Shown here: one piece after another, positions 51,753 to 61,100 of the stretch
Position numbering within the stretch: the stretch's first letter is position 1
Layout of the letters: every line of letters begins with the position of its first letter
Assembly (NCBI GenBank): GCA_002083365.1
Contig: LVWS01000044.1
Span: forward strand, 69,649-133,648
DNA: 64,000 nt
DNA from: Nitrospira sp. SG-bin1
Lineage (GTDB): Bacteria; Nitrospirota; Nitrospiria; Nitrospirales; Nitrospiraceae
Direction: 5' to 3'
Position numbers and translations under genes: made by a program
The notes under the pieces: model-generated
The model's input: only the letters and a program-made list of their open reading frames with translations
Told to the model about the DNA's origin: nothing
Databases searched by the model: none

Positions 51753-51791
51753 TGGGGCAGTTTAGTCGGGGGCTCGCTCAATTCTGCCCCA
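51753..51791. other. Hairpin in the gap between fabI and the lysine-rich protein
   Basis: TGGGGCAG (51753-51760) pairs with CTGCCCCA (51784-51791) across a 23-base loop. It lies in the 409-base gap 51561-51969, which has no gene; the other element there is the sigma-54-like site at 51894. Confidence 0.35.
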
Positions 51792-51893
51792 AGAATCATG
51801 GAGGAATGCTCCCAGATCCATGACGACAAAGAGACCGGAGCCTAAAATACTGAATACTCAACTTATTCATCAGGCCATGCACATACGTACAGA

Positions 51894-51910
51894 ATGGCAC
51901 CGTGTTTGCT
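51894..51910 (+). promoter_or_regulatory. Candidate sigma-54 promoter of the lysine-rich exported protein
   Basis: ATGGCACCGTGTTTGCT matches TTGGCACRNNNNTTGCW at all but two specified bases, with GG-N10-GC spacing. The start site would be near 51921, about 50 bases before the ATG at 51970. Confidence 0.65.
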
Positions 51911-51969
51911 CTACTTATTTGGTAACTACCGAATAGTCGGTGCCACAATCCTTCAAGGAGGAACTATTT

Positions 51970-52218
51970 ATGAAACGCATGTTGATGGCCGTCATCGCAG
52001 TTGCAGTCGCCGTAACTTTCAGCGCACCTTCTTTCGCGGCTGGGGAGAAGAAGGACGAAAAGAAGGGAGGCAAGTTCACTGAGATGATCAACGCGGAAGA
52101 GAAGAAGGACAAGGGTGGCAAGGCAGACGAGACCTTCGGCAGCGAGAAGAAAGAAGAGAAGAAGGGCGGCCATGCCGACACCTTCGGCGATCAGAAGAAG
52201 GACAAGGGCGGAAAGTAA
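51970..52218 (+). CDS. Small exported Lys/Glu/Gly-rich repeat protein
   Basis: 82 residues. AAGGAGG 8 bases before the ATG. Signal peptide MLMAVIAVAVAVTFSAPSFAA, then imperfect repeats built on KKDEKKGGK / KKDKGGKADETFG / KKEEKKGGHADTFG / KKDKGGK. Very low complexity and probably disordered in the periplasm. Own sigma-54-like promoter and own terminator suggest a strongly regulated single gene, perhaps stress related. Confidence 0.8.
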   Translation: MKRMLMAVIAVAVAVTFSAPSFAAGEKKDEKKGGKFTEMINAEEKKDKGGKADETFGSEKKEEKKGGHADTFGDQKKDKGGK

Positions 52219-52240
52219 GACTCCGTGTGTTGAAACTCAG

Positions 52241-52277
52241 CGTGGGGGGCTTTCACTGCGGAAGCGCCCCACGTCCT
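52241..52277 (+). terminator. Intrinsic terminator after the lysine-rich protein gene
   Basis: CGTGGGG (52241-52247) pairs with CCCCACG (52267-52273), followed by TCCTTTT, 22 bases past the stop codon. Confidence 0.75.
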
Positions 52278-52354
52278 TTTGTTGACTCGTGGCGGAAGCC
52301 CTCCTCACGACCTCTCGTAGAAATCGTCCACATTACGTCTCACGTATCGCTTGA

Positions 52355-52873
52355 TCAACGGCGAGTTCCGTTGAGGATATAAACCGCTTGTAATCCGACG
52401 ATCGTCTTCCCATCTCGAATCGTGCCATCCTGAATCTTTGTGATCGCTTGCTCCAACGGCATTTCCACGATTTCCAACACCTCGTCCCGATCCAGATGCT
52501 GTTGCCCTTTCGTCAAATCGGTGGCTTTGTAGACATGGATCACTTCATCCGCGAAACCCGGTGCGGTGAAAATGCTCGAAAGCAATTGGAACGAGGATGC
52601 ACGATAGCCGACTTCTTCCTCCAGTTCCCGTGCCGCACAATGCAACGGATCTTCACCGGGAGACAGTTTTCCCGCGGGAATCTCGTAAATGAATCCTCCG
52701 GCTGCGTGCCGGAACTGCCGGATCAACACAACCATACCGTCATCTTTGACTGGCACCACCGCAGCGGCGCCCGGATGACGGATCGTTTCAAGATCAACGG
52801 TTACCCCGTTCGGTAATTGGACAGTGTCAACATTCAGGGTAATGACCTTGCCGGTATAGATGTTGCGTACCAT
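52355..52873 (-). CDS. Nudix hydrolase, ADP-ribose pyrophosphatase type
   Basis: 172 residues. Nudix box G-K-L-S-P-G-E-D...ARELEEEVGY. The flanking beta-sheet domain (LIRQFRHAAGGFIYEIPAGK) is that of NudF-like ADP-ribose pyrophosphatases, which cut ADP-ribose to AMP and ribose-5-phosphate. Start at 52873 chosen for GAAGGG 8 bases upstream. Downstream of gcvT on the same strand, with a 66-base gap. Confidence 0.9.
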   Translation of the reverse strand: MVRNIYTGKVITLNVDTVQLPNGVTVDLETIRHPGAAAVVPVKDDGMVVLIRQFRHAAGGFIYEIPAGKLSPGEDPLHCAARELEEEVGYRASSFQLLSSIFTAPGFADEVIHVYKATDLTKGQQHLDRDEVLEIVEMPLEQAITKIQDGTIRDGKTIVGLQAVYILNGTRR

Positions 52874-52939
52874 TGAATGTTCCCTTCCACTCATCGAGTT
52901 CACCGTTGGTCGGCCGTGGAGTCGAGGGCCCATGCCGGG

Positions 52940-54043
52940 TCATGGAGCAACGCGCTTGTAGAACGGCGGCTTGACGACTTTCGCCTGAACCAATTTTCCT
53001 CGGATGTCGATGAAGAGGTCCGTCCCAAGTTCGGCGTGCTCGGGAGATACATATCCTAGTCCAATTCCCTTCTGGAGAAGGGGAGATAGATTGCCGCTGG
53101 TGACTTCTCCGACGGGAGACGGCCGTGCCGATGCGGATAAAATCTTGAACCCGTGGCGAGGCACGCCCTTTTCGAGTAATTCGAATCCGACGAATCGGCG
53201 TATCAAGCCTGTTTGTTTTTGAGCCAGTAAGGCGGACTTTCCGACAAAGTCTCCCTTATTGAAGCCCACCACCCATTCCGCTCCAACCTCGATGGGCGTC
53301 GTTCGTTCATCAATGTCATTACCATAGAGCAGATAACCCATCTCGAGACGCAAAAGATCCCGTGCACCAAGCCCCGCTGGTTTCAAGCCAAACGCCGTAC
53401 CCACGTCCAACATTCTCTCCCAAACGGCCGCGGCGGGTCCGTACACGTACCACTCATAGCCGAATTCTCCGGTATAACCCGTTCGTGCGACAAGGCACTC
53501 CGCGTCCGCGACTCGCACGATCGTGGACTCCCTGAGCTTGAGCTGATTCAACTGTGACAATCCCAGTGCCGCAACGATCGCCCGTGCAGCGGAGCCCTGC
53601 AAGGCAATCTGCGCGATCTCGGCGGAACGATCGGAAATCCGACAGTCACGACACCCCCGCCCATGCTCCGTGAGCCAGGATACGATCTTGTCACGATTCG
53701 ATGCGTTGACACACAGAAGAAATTCCCCGGTTCCGGCCAACCGATAGACGAAGATGTCGTCCTTGATACCGCCTTCCTCGTTGCACAGCATCGAGTATTG
53801 CGCCTGCATGGGTTTCAGCGCAGCAAGGTCGTTCGTCGTCATGCGCTGCAGGAACGCATCTGCACCGGAGCCCGTGACGACAATCCGCCCCATGTGGCTG
53901 ACATCGAAAAGACCGGCTTCGCTGCGAACGGTGTGATACTCCTCCACAACGCCGGTGTACTGAAGGGGCATTTCCCATCCGGCGAAATCGACGAGCTTGG
54001 CGCCGACAGCGCGATGCTGTGCGATGAGGGAGGTCTGCCGCAC
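52940..54043 (-). CDS. gcvT: Glycine cleavage system T protein (aminomethyltransferase)
   Basis: 367 residues. Starts with a GTG: RQTSLIAQHRAVGAKLVDFAGWEMPLQY, the GcvT N-terminus, followed by VSHMGRI and the folate-site region. Transfers the methylene group of glycine to tetrahydrofolate. The FKBP gene ends 7 bases upstream. Other gcv genes are not in the window. Confidence 0.94.
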   Translation of the reverse strand: MRQTSLIAQHRAVGAKLVDFAGWEMPLQYTGVVEEYHTVRSEAGLFDVSHMGRIVVTGSGADAFLQRMTTNDLAALKPMQAQYSMLCNEEGGIKDDIFVYRLAGTGEFLLCVNASNRDKIVSWLTEHGRGCRDCRISDRSAEIAQIALQGSAARAIVAALGLSQLNQLKLRESTIVRVADAECLVARTGYTGEFGYEWYVYGPAAAVWERMLDVGTAFGLKPAGLGARDLLRLEMGYLLYGNDIDERTTPIEVGAEWVVGFNKGDFVGKSALLAQKQTGLIRRFVGFELLEKGVPRHGFKILSASARPSPVGEVTSGNLSPLLQKGIGLGYVSPEHAELGTDLFIDIRGKLVQAKVVKPPFYKRVAP

Positions 54044-54050
54044 GGCGTGG

Positions 54051-54500
54051 CTACCGCACCCCGAGCAATTCGACGTCGAAGATCAGCGTGGCATTCGGTG
54101 GGATCACTCCGCCCGCGCCGCGCGAGCCGTAACCCAAATCGGATGGAATGGTGAGCTTGCGCTTGCCGCCCACCTTCATCCCCTGCACCCCTTCGTCCCA
54201 TCCTTTAATGACACGGCCGGTGCCAAGGGGAAACGAAAAGGGCTGACCTCGATCGACGGAGCTATCGAACTTTTTTCCATTCTCAAGCCATCCCGTATAG
54301 TGAACGTTGGCGGTCTTGCCGGCAACGGCGACCTCACCGGTACCCACTACCTGGTCGATATATTTAAGCCCGGACGGCGTGGTGACTTCCTGCATGTTCG
54401 TCTCCTTCTCCTTCTCATTCCCGGCCATGGTGTTTTCCGATCCTAGGATCGGTGTGACCGCGATCAATAGCCAGACATACGCAAGACGCACAAGTGTCAT
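54051..54500 (-). CDS. FKBP-type peptidyl-prolyl isomerase, exported
   Basis: 149 residues. N-terminal signal (LVRLAYVWLLIAVTPILGS), then a complete FKBP domain: VHYTGWLENGKKFDSS, PFSFPLGTGRVIKGWDEGVQGM, GYGSRGAGGVIPPNATLIFDVEL. AGGAGGAG lies 5 bases before the ATG. Speeds proline isomerisation of envelope proteins. Confidence 0.94.
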   Translation of the reverse strand: MTLVRLAYVWLLIAVTPILGSENTMAGNEKEKETNMQEVTTPSGLKYIDQVVGTGEVAVAGKTANVHYTGWLENGKKFDSSVDRGQPFSFPLGTGRVIKGWDEGVQGMKVGGKRKLTIPSDLGYGSRGAGGVIPPNATLIFDVELLGVR

Positions 54501-54562
54501 ACATGCTCCTCCTTCTTTGACTGTATGGCATGGGAGAGACGGTTCGGTCAACTGGAGTTTGG

Positions 54563-55732
54563 CTACGAGTCGTTTTCGGCAAAGAGCGCGAGACTGGCCG
54601 TGTACCCATGCAAGAAGTTGCGGTTTCCGATGGGTCCGATTTCACCTTGTGCGAAAAACCCCGCGAGAGGGATCCTCCCCAGCTGCTCGGCCACGGTCGC
54701 GGCATCGTGATTCGGTCGTCCAAACAGCCCTTGCCCTCGGCCGCAGCAACTGAACAGAAGCGCGCCTAGCGGAGGTTGTCGATTGGACGATCGATCAGCG
54801 GCGAGCAAGGAACTCAGATCTTCGCTGGCGGAATTCGCATCACGCAGATGGAATTGTACCGTCTGGCCTTCCTGCACCACATCGCCGATTGCGACGGCGC
54901 CGGTCGTCCGATCGGCTCCCAGCAGATTACGAATCAGAAAATCGCCCCGCTCGAATCGGTTCCGATGTTCATCGATGACGATGCCGAGGTGCAGCGCCCG
55001 ATGGGCACGCGATCGGTCCTCCTCCGGAAGCGATTCAAAGACCGCCTGCAACCGGTCCAGAGCCGGAACTCCGCCGAGCTCCTGCAGAAGGTTTCGCTCC
55101 GCCTTTGTCACGACAAATCGTTCACCGATGAGCCGACAACCTTGAGAAATGACGGGCCGAATGTCCACTGCCCCTGAAAGCCGGACTCCCACGAGCCCTC
55201 CTTCGAAAACTTGATCGTTGAGTACCAGACGGTTCATGCCGGCCTCCTGCCCCCCTCCCGCCAATCCACCCAGGGCTTTGCTGCCGGGATACCGTTCTTC
55301 CAAGAGTCCTAGAATTTCTTGAACGGGAGTGCTGAAGGGATCTGCAAGCAAAAGGAAGGAGACGTCCGCTGCTCCAGGTTGAGGCCATCCAACCAGGTGA
55401 AACTGATCCTGCATCTGGGAAAACGATACCTGTAATGGATACCGGTCGACGTGAGGTAGTGAGGCGGCCCAGACCGTCATCGCCGGGGCCGCCTCCAACT
55501 CCTCCGCACCGGCAATCACGCCTTCTCCGCTGCAGCCGATCAGAAGCCCGGGCCGCAGTCTCCGTATCAGCGTCTTCGCCAACACATCGGCCCGCTCCGC
55601 ATGATGAGCGGAGAAGAAAAGACAGGCCAGATCGACCGGCGCGTCGCCCAATTGTGCCCGAATATCCGTCGCCAGATCCTGCGCGGCTGCGTCGGTCTCT
55701 AACCTTGTCGAAAGGGCCACAGCAAACTGCAC
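54563..55732 (-). CDS. FIST-domain sensor protein
   Basis: 389 residues. FIST_N (about 25-200: LLIGCSGEGVIAGAEELE, GGLAGGG) and FIST_C (about 215-370: FSCCGRGQGLFG, LAGFFAQGEIGPIGNRNFLHGYTASL). FIST proteins bind small ligands and act as cytosolic sensors. Not fused to an output domain here. GTG start with AGAGG 7 bases upstream. Confidence 0.9.
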   Translation of the reverse strand: MQFAVALSTRLETDAAAQDLATDIRAQLGDAPVDLACLFFSAHHAERADVLAKTLIRRLRPGLLIGCSGEGVIAGAEELEAAPAMTVWAASLPHVDRYPLQVSFSQMQDQFHLVGWPQPGAADVSFLLLADPFSTPVQEILGLLEERYPGSKALGGLAGGGQEAGMNRLVLNDQVFEGGLVGVRLSGAVDIRPVISQGCRLIGERFVVTKAERNLLQELGGVPALDRLQAVFESLPEEDRSRAHRALHLGIVIDEHRNRFERGDFLIRNLLGADRTTGAVAIGDVVQEGQTVQFHLRDANSASEDLSSLLAADRSSNRQPPLGALLFSCCGRGQGLFGRPNHDAATVAEQLGRIPLAGFFAQGEIGPIGNRNFLHGYTASLALFAENDS

Positions 55733-55802
55733 GAGAATGCCTCTGCTTGATATGTAGAAAGCGATACCCGCTCTAAGTTGAGGGAACTCGGCGTATTGAG
55801 AC

Positions 55803-56030
55803 TCAGACGCCTGGGTCCATGCGCTGGACTCGCTCCTTGGCCAGCTTCTTATAGTACCGCCACAGGTACGAGTGGTAATCGTCCACCTGTGCGAGGAGGT
55901 AGTGCAACTCTGTCGGATCTTCGGTTTCCAATGCGTGAACCATCCTCGCTTTGAGGAACTCCGCGAAGGCTTCCGTTTTTTGCACCGCTGTGAGCAGTTG
56001 TAATCCGCCGCCGATTTGATAGTCGCCCAT
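55803..56030 (-). CDS. Small helical protein, unknown
   Basis: 75 residues, rich in helix formers (FAEFLKARMVHALETEDPTELHYLLAQVDDYHSYLWRYYKKLAKERV). No motif recognised. Start at 56030 chosen because the upstream extension looks non-coding; GGGGAG lies about 9 bases away. Confidence 0.5.
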   Translation of the reverse strand: MGDYQIGGGLQLLTAVQKTEAFAEFLKARMVHALETEDPTELHYLLAQVDDYHSYLWRYYKKLAKERVQRMDPGV

Positions 56031-56206
56031 GGAAGGACACTCCCCGGTTGGCCGAATCATTCGAAGAATAGCGAGGAGAGGATGGAAATTGCAAGGATGC
56101 GCGAGTGTCGGAAGCAAATTTTTATAAGCGATCTTGTTGAAATTGGGTCGTCAAGGGAAGGCTCCGGCCTCGAGGTGAAGTAACAGATCGCGGGGAGAAG
56201 AGATCG

Positions 56207-57445
56207 TCAACGCGATTGGGCGGTGATCAACGCTTTCAGTCGGCCTAAGTCGATCGCCTCCATCCGATGATCGTCGCGACCTACGACCGTCGTGGCCATG
56301 GTAAGGGCGTTCAGAATGGATTCTTCCGTGGCTTCCACCGTGGCGGTGATCAGTGGATTCAGATGGGTATCAGCCAGATGCGTCAGCTGATAAGTTGGTT
56401 CTTTAGGATAATGAGGGATGACGTTCGCCGTTGAAAAGGCGAGCATGAAATCGCCGCTGCTATGCCGGGCCGTGGAACCGGTACGAGCAAGCCCCAGTGC
56501 GGCACGCTTGGCTAGTCGCGTGAGTTGGCGACCGTCGAGCGGGGCATCGGTGGCGATGATTACAATAATCGACCCTTCACTTTGATCGGGTAAGAGCACC
56601 TCAGACATCTGTTGAGGAGGCTCATAGAGTTTCCCCACCGGCACGCCCGCGATGACCAATTCCGGCCTGCGGCCGTGATTTGCGTTGACCAACACGCCGA
56701 CGGTGTAACCGCCGTCTTTCTCAGGCAGCTTTCTCGACGCCGTACCGATCCCGCCCTTGAATCCATAGGACATCATCCCGGTGCCTGCCCCGACGGTGCC
56801 TTCCTTGACCGGCCCGCCGCTCGCGCCGTCAAGGGCGGCCATCACATCCTGCTCGGACACATGGCGGCCTTGGATATCGTTCAATCGGCCGTCATCGCAT
56901 TCCGCCACGACCGGCGTGAGCGTGTCGTCGGAAATGCCGATCTCCCGATACTGCTTGATCATCCAACTCATGACGCCGTTCGCCACGCGCGGGATGTTGA
57001 GCGTATTCGTGAGAGCGATGGGATATTCCAAGAAGCCTGATTCAGCTACCCATGAGAGACCGGTCATTTCGCCGGTGCCGTTGAGAACGAACGAGCCGGC
57101 GGGCGCTTTCTTGTGCCAGACATCGTCACGCGGAATCACGACGGTGACGCCGGTGCGGATCGGTCCCTGGCCTGGCTTCAGTGGCCCTTCACCTTGGATA
57201 AGGGTCTGGTGTCCGACTTTCACACCGACCACATCGGTAATCGCGTTGAGAGGACCGGGCTGATAGGAGCCGATGACAATGCCAAGGTCTCGAATCCTTT
57301 GTCGACTATGATCCGATTCGGCAGCAGCAACCATGGCAGCCATGGATAGGCAGCCGGCTATCAGGATGGCCACACAGGACAAGAGCACTAACTGAGTGGG
57401 TCGCCTATCAGCGGTTGCGCTCACCGGCAACGACTTAGGCTTCAT
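56207..57445 (-). CDS. P1-family (DmpA-like) aminopeptidase
   Basis: 412 residues. A hydrophobic N-terminal segment ending in LIAGC suggests export as a lipoprotein. The body is the peptidase S58 fold: ITDVVGVKVGHQTLI, RTGVTVVIPR, SGFLEYPIALTNTL, GGPVKEGTVGAGTGMMSYGFKGG and VLVNANHGRRPELVIAG. These enzymes self-process and cut D- or L-amino-terminal residues. The ATG at 57445 overlaps the end of the upstream beta-CASP gene by 11 bases. Confidence 0.9.
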   Translation of the reverse strand: MKPKSLPVSATADRRPTQLVLLSCVAILIAGCLSMAAMVAAAESDHSRQRIRDLGIVIGSYQPGPLNAITDVVGVKVGHQTLIQGEGPLKPGQGPIRTGVTVVIPRDDVWHKKAPAGSFVLNGTGEMTGLSWVAESGFLEYPIALTNTLNIPRVANGVMSWMIKQYREIGISDDTLTPVVAECDDGRLNDIQGRHVSEQDVMAALDGASGGPVKEGTVGAGTGMMSYGFKGGIGTASRKLPEKDGGYTVGVLVNANHGRRPELVIAGVPVGKLYEPPQQMSEVLLPDQSEGSIIVIIATDAPLDGRQLTRLAKRAALGLARTGSTARHSSGDFMLAFSTANVIPHYPKEPTYQLTHLADTHLNPLITATVEATEESILNALTMATTVVGRDDHRMEAIDLGRLKALITAQSR

Positions 57446-58832
57446 GCGTACTACCCTGGTGGGGAACCCGTACATCGATCTTTGAATGTTCCGCCTGAAT
57501 CGCCGCGGCCAGGGAGAGGGCTTGTTTCTCCTCACCGTGCACGATGAACACGGTACTTGGCAGCGGGTTGATGGCTCGGACGTAGGCCAAGAGATCATGA
57601 CGGTCGGCATGGGCCGACATGCCGTTGAGTTTGACAATCTGAGCTCGGCGCTTCGTCGGCACACCGAAGATCGGCACTATGTCCCATCCTTCGACCAACT
57701 TGCGACCAAGAGTGTGTTCTGCTTGAAAGCCGACGAACACGATCACGTTGGCTTCGTCCTGAATCGCATGTTTCAGATGATGCAAGATACGACCGCCTTC
57801 GCACATGCCGGATGACGAGATGATGACGCAAGGCCCCCGCATGGCGTTGAGCCGCTTGCTGTCTTCGGACGAGGATATGAAATGGATGTAGCGCGAGGCG
57901 AAGACATCATTGTTCGAGGAAAAGGTCTTCAGCGTCTCGTCGTCGTAACATTCGGGGTGACGCTTGAAGACGTCCGTCGCTTTGTCGGCCAAGGGCGAAT
58001 CGATATAAATCGGGATGGGTTCGACGCGACCCTCGCCGACCAATTCCTTGATCCGCATCACCAGTTCTTGGGTGCGGCCCACCGCGAAGGCCGGGACAAT
58101 GATCTTGCTTTTGTGTAGCCGTGCATGCGCGATCAGGTCCTGGGCTTTCTTCTTCATCTCCTCGCCGGCCTGTTCATGCAGCCGGTCGCCATAGGTGGAT
58201 TCCAGGATGAGGACGTCGCAGGCGGACGGCGGTTCAGGATCGCGCAGGATGGGCATGTGGGATCGCCCCAGGTCGCCGCTGAACAAGACCGTCGTGGTAT
58301 TGCCGCGCGCGGAATATTTCACGCGGACGGCGGCGGACCCTAGGATATGGCCGGCGTCATGAAATGAAGCGGTGATTCGCGGTGCGATCTTAAGTTGATC
58401 GCCATATCGTCCGCCCTCGAATCGCCTAACCGTCCTCCGAACGTCGTCGCCGTCGTAAAACGGCCGAATACAAGTTTTACCACGCCTCTTTTCCTGTTTA
58501 TTGACGTACCGACAATCGTTCTCTTGGACGCGCGCGGAATCTTCCAGCATGATCCCGGCCAAATCGGCCGTGGCTCTGGTGAGATAGACTTTCCCCGAAA
58601 ACCCCTGTCCTGGAAGCACTGGAAGCGCCCCGGAATGATCGATGTGCGCATGCGAGAGTAGCACCGCGCCCAGCGACTTGGGTTCAAACCCAAAGTCGCG
58701 GTTCCGACGAATCGCTTCATCCCGACGCCCCTGGAACATCCCACAATCGAGCAACAGCCGGAATCCCGGTACTTCCAGCATATGCCGGCTTCCTGTGACA
58801 GACCGAGCGGCGCCGTAGAAAGAAAGTTTCAT
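57435..58832 (-). CDS. Beta-CASP metallo-beta-lactamase-fold RNA nuclease
   Basis: 465 residues. MBL motif SHAHIDHSGALP, beta-CASP region with DVLILESTYGDR and FAVGRTQELVMRI, and the C-terminal GMSAHADR motif. Related to archaeal/eukaryotic CPSF-type endonucleases, so a role in RNA processing or decay is likely. Start overlaps the LOG gene stop as ATGA, implying coupling. Confidence 0.92.
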   Translation of the reverse strand: MKLSFYGAARSVTGSRHMLEVPGFRLLLDCGMFQGRRDEAIRRNRDFGFEPKSLGAVLLSHAHIDHSGALPVLPGQGFSGKVYLTRATADLAGIMLEDSARVQENDCRYVNKQEKRRGKTCIRPFYDGDDVRRTVRRFEGGRYGDQLKIAPRITASFHDAGHILGSAAVRVKYSARGNTTTVLFSGDLGRSHMPILRDPEPPSACDVLILESTYGDRLHEQAGEEMKKKAQDLIAHARLHKSKIIVPAFAVGRTQELVMRIKELVGEGRVEPIPIYIDSPLADKATDVFKRHPECYDDETLKTFSSNNDVFASRYIHFISSSEDSKRLNAMRGPCVIISSSGMCEGGRILHHLKHAIQDEANVIVFVGFQAEHTLGRKLVEGWDIVPIFGVPTKRRAQIVKLNGMSAHADRHDLLAYVRAINPLPSTVFIVHGEEKQALSLAAAIQAEHSKIDVRVPHQGSTHEA

Positions 58833-59683
58833 GTGGTGGTGACTCCATTGTGCCGTGCAATCAGATCCCAGGCTTCTTGGGCGGTTTCAGCGTAATGGAA
58901 AAGCTGGAGGTCCTGCTGTGAAATCAGGCCATGATCCGCGAGGAGCGACCAGTTGATCAGGCGCTCCCAAAACTCCCGGCCGACCAGGACGACGACCACT
59001 CGGTCGGTTTTTCCCGTTTGCAGGAGGGTCAATGTTTCGAACAGTTCGTCGAGGGTGCCGAACCCGCCAGGGAAGGCGACAAGCGCTTTCGCGCGGATCA
59101 GAAAATGCATTTTCCTGATCGCAAAATAGCGAAATTGGAAGTTGAGAGTCGGCGTAATATAAGGATTGGGATGCTGCTCGTGAGGGAGGGTAATGTTCAG
59201 ACCGATCGATTTCGCACTCACATCCGCCGCACCGCGGTTGGCGGCTTCCATAATGCCGGGACCTCCACCCGTCATGATGACGTAGTCGCAAAGACCGCCG
59301 ACTTGGCACGTTGATGAAACCAATCGTCCGAACTCTCTGGAGATGTCATAGTACTTCGAGAGGGCCAGCTGTCGGGTGGCGATGGCCACTTTCTGGCGGC
59401 ACGCCGGATCGTTGGGAGTACGAGCCATTTCAGCTTCGGCGAAAAGAAGCGCCTCTTTTGCTGCGGCCGGCTCATGGAGCCTGGCACTTCCAAAGACGAC
59501 GATGGTCGACCGGATACCTTCTTCTCGCTGAATCAATTCCGGCTTCAAAAGCTCAAGCCCAAGACGAACCGAACGCAACTCATCTCGCTGGAGGAATTCG
59601 ATGTCTTTGTCAGCCGGAATATAGGAAGTCGACACGACGTCAGCCTGCGGTGAAGACGTCTGATCAGCAGGTCGTGGCTCCAT
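58829..59683 (-). CDS. LOG-family (TIGR00730) nucleotide hydrolase
   Basis: 284 residues. GGGPGIMEAANRGA and FPGGFGTLDELFETLTLLQTGK are the LOG/YgdH signatures. Family members cleave the N-glycosidic bond of nucleoside monophosphates (cytokinin riboside 5'-monophosphate or AMP). An N-terminal extension of about 75 residues precedes the Rossmann core. First gene of a coupled trio with the nuclease and peptidase. Confidence 0.9.
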   Translation of the reverse strand: MEPRPADQTSSPQADVVSTSYIPADKDIEFLQRDELRSVRLGLELLKPELIQREEGIRSTIVVFGSARLHEPAAAKEALLFAEAEMARTPNDPACRQKVAIATRQLALSKYYDISREFGRLVSSTCQVGGLCDYVIMTGGGPGIMEAANRGAADVSAKSIGLNITLPHEQHPNPYITPTLNFQFRYFAIRKMHFLIRAKALVAFPGGFGTLDELFETLTLLQTGKTDRVVVVLVGREFWERLINWSLLADHGLISQQDLQLFHYAETAQEAWDLIARHNGVTTT

Positions 59684-59738
59684 CGCCGGCCATTATAGCT
59701 AGGCCATTGGGCGTAGGCAATTCGCGTGGAACGAAGAG

Positions 59739-60176
59739 TTATGATCGTTGAAAGGGATAGGGATAAAAGGGAGGCCTGACGAGATGCCGTTGAAATCCTT
59801 GATGCAACACGACCCACTGGTCGTCACACAAGACCTGGAATGCATCAACACCAAGTCCCGTTCTGGAAAAGATCAAATCCGGGTCGATCGGTGTCCAAGG
59901 TTTTGCTAACCAGCCAAAATTGATCCGTGAGTATTTCAAATCCAGAAACCGGTATGTGGCGACAATTCCCGTTTCTGAATCGGTGATCGAGTCCGGCGCG
60001 CCTAGCTTGGACACGACGTCAGCCAACGTCGTCTTTCCTGGTACGATAAAGGCGACATCCTCTGGTCCAATTGAGGTATTGAGCGACACGCGGACGATGT
60101 TACACCCTAATGCAGGTAGACAGATCACCGTCCCTAAGAGCATCGGAATAATAATCTTGCCGACGAAAGTCGCCAT
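59739..60176 (-). CDS. BamE/SmpA-like lipoprotein
   Basis: 145 residues. Lipobox LPALGC. The mature part has VPGKTTLADVVSKLGAPDSIT, the BamE-type helix-loop that follows G(K/R)T. Starts 1 base after the stop of the related gene upstream, so the two are translationally linked. Probably an outer-membrane-associated small domain; the exact partner is unknown. Confidence 0.7.
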   Translation of the reverse strand: MATFVGKIIIPMLLGTVICLPALGCNIVRVSLNTSIGPEDVAFIVPGKTTLADVVSKLGAPDSITDSETGIVATYRFLDLKYSRINFGWLAKPWTPIDPDLIFSRTGLGVDAFQVLCDDQWVVLHQGFQRHLVRPPFYPYPFQRS

Positions 60177-60177
60177 C

Positions 60178-60576
60178 TCAAGAACCAAATGGCCAGTCAA
60201 ATGGCCAGAATCGAAACTCTAGGTTGTCTGTTCGTTTTGATGAAATCACGTCTTCGACAATCCCATCCCGATTAAGGATGATGAATAGATCGTCGCTCTT
60301 GATGGAAAGACGCGTGAAATTAAGAAGAATCAGCAAGAGGCTGCCTGCTTTGGCGTCGTATCGGTAATACTGAAAGACGTCTCGGCCATTAAGTTGGACG
60401 AGGCGATCAGGCGCACCCAAGAGATTGACCAGTTCGTCCTTGGTGGTGGTTCCTTTTTGGATAGTCGCGATCACTTGTGACTTGATGTCGTCGCCCAGGG
60501 TCCCTCGACTGAAGGCACACCCTTGAATGAGCAAACAGAAGGCAAGAATGCTAAGCATGTATCGGCGAGGCTTCAT
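60178..60576 (-). CDS. BamE/SmpA-like lipoprotein
   Basis: 132 residues. Lipobox LLIQGC. IQKGTTTKDELVNLLGAPDRLVQLNGRDVFQYYRYD is the BamE-like fold also seen in the next gene. AAGGAG lies 5-6 bases before the ATG. The hydrophobic LLLILLNFTRL stretch and Phe/Trp-rich end are distinctive. Confidence 0.75.
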   Translation of the reverse strand: MKPRRYMLSILAFCLLIQGCAFSRGTLGDDIKSQVIATIQKGTTTKDELVNLLGAPDRLVQLNGRDVFQYYRYDAKAGSLLLILLNFTRLSIKSDDLFIILNRDGIVEDVISSKRTDNLEFRFWPFDWPFGS

Positions 60577-60602
60577 ATACGCTCCTTGTCTATCATTCCC
60601 TT

Positions 60603-61097
60603 TTATTCTAGCTGATGTCCAAGGACGAAATCTTGTTCGAATACCGTGTAAACTGACGGTGTGAGTCCTACGCGTTGGTACACGGTTTGAGCCCTCCGGT
60701 TCTCCCGCTCCACGTACAATCTGATACCACACACCCGGCGTTCAGCTCTGGCTTTGGCATGGATATGATCGTACATCGCCCGAAAAATACCCACGCCTCG
60801 CCGGTCAGGTTCGACATACACGCTCTGGATCCACCAAAATATTCCGTTCCGCCAGTCGCTCCATTCGTACGTAACCATGAGTTGGCCGACCGGCTCAGAC
60901 CTCGTGCCTCCTTGACGTTCGGCGAGAATATAAAATCCATACTGAGGACTATCTAATAACGCTATAGCTCCTTCACGAAGACGCACAGCATCCAGCCGGC
61001 GCCGTTCCGTTTCCATTGCCATGGCGGTATTGAACATAACGATGGTATCCACATCATCCAAATGGGCCTGTCGAATGATAATTCCTTCAGAAGCCAT
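60603..61097 (-). CDS. GNAT-family acetyltransferase
   Basis: 164 residues. Acetyl-CoA site VYVEPDRRGVGIFRAMYD (R/Q-x-x-G-x-G) and a C-terminal RLYVERENRRAQTVYQRVG typical of GNATs. Substrate unknown. Begins 3 bases after the DUF502 stop with no separate ribosome site, so likely coupled to it. Confidence 0.9.
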   Translation of the reverse strand: MASEGIIIRQAHLDDVDTIVMFNTAMAMETERRRLDAVRLREGAIALLDSPQYGFYILAERQGGTRSEPVGQLMVTYEWSDWRNGIFWWIQSVYVEPDRRGVGIFRAMYDHIHAKARAERRVCGIRLYVERENRRAQTVYQRVGLTPSVYTVFEQDFVLGHQLE

Positions 61098-61100
61098 GAT

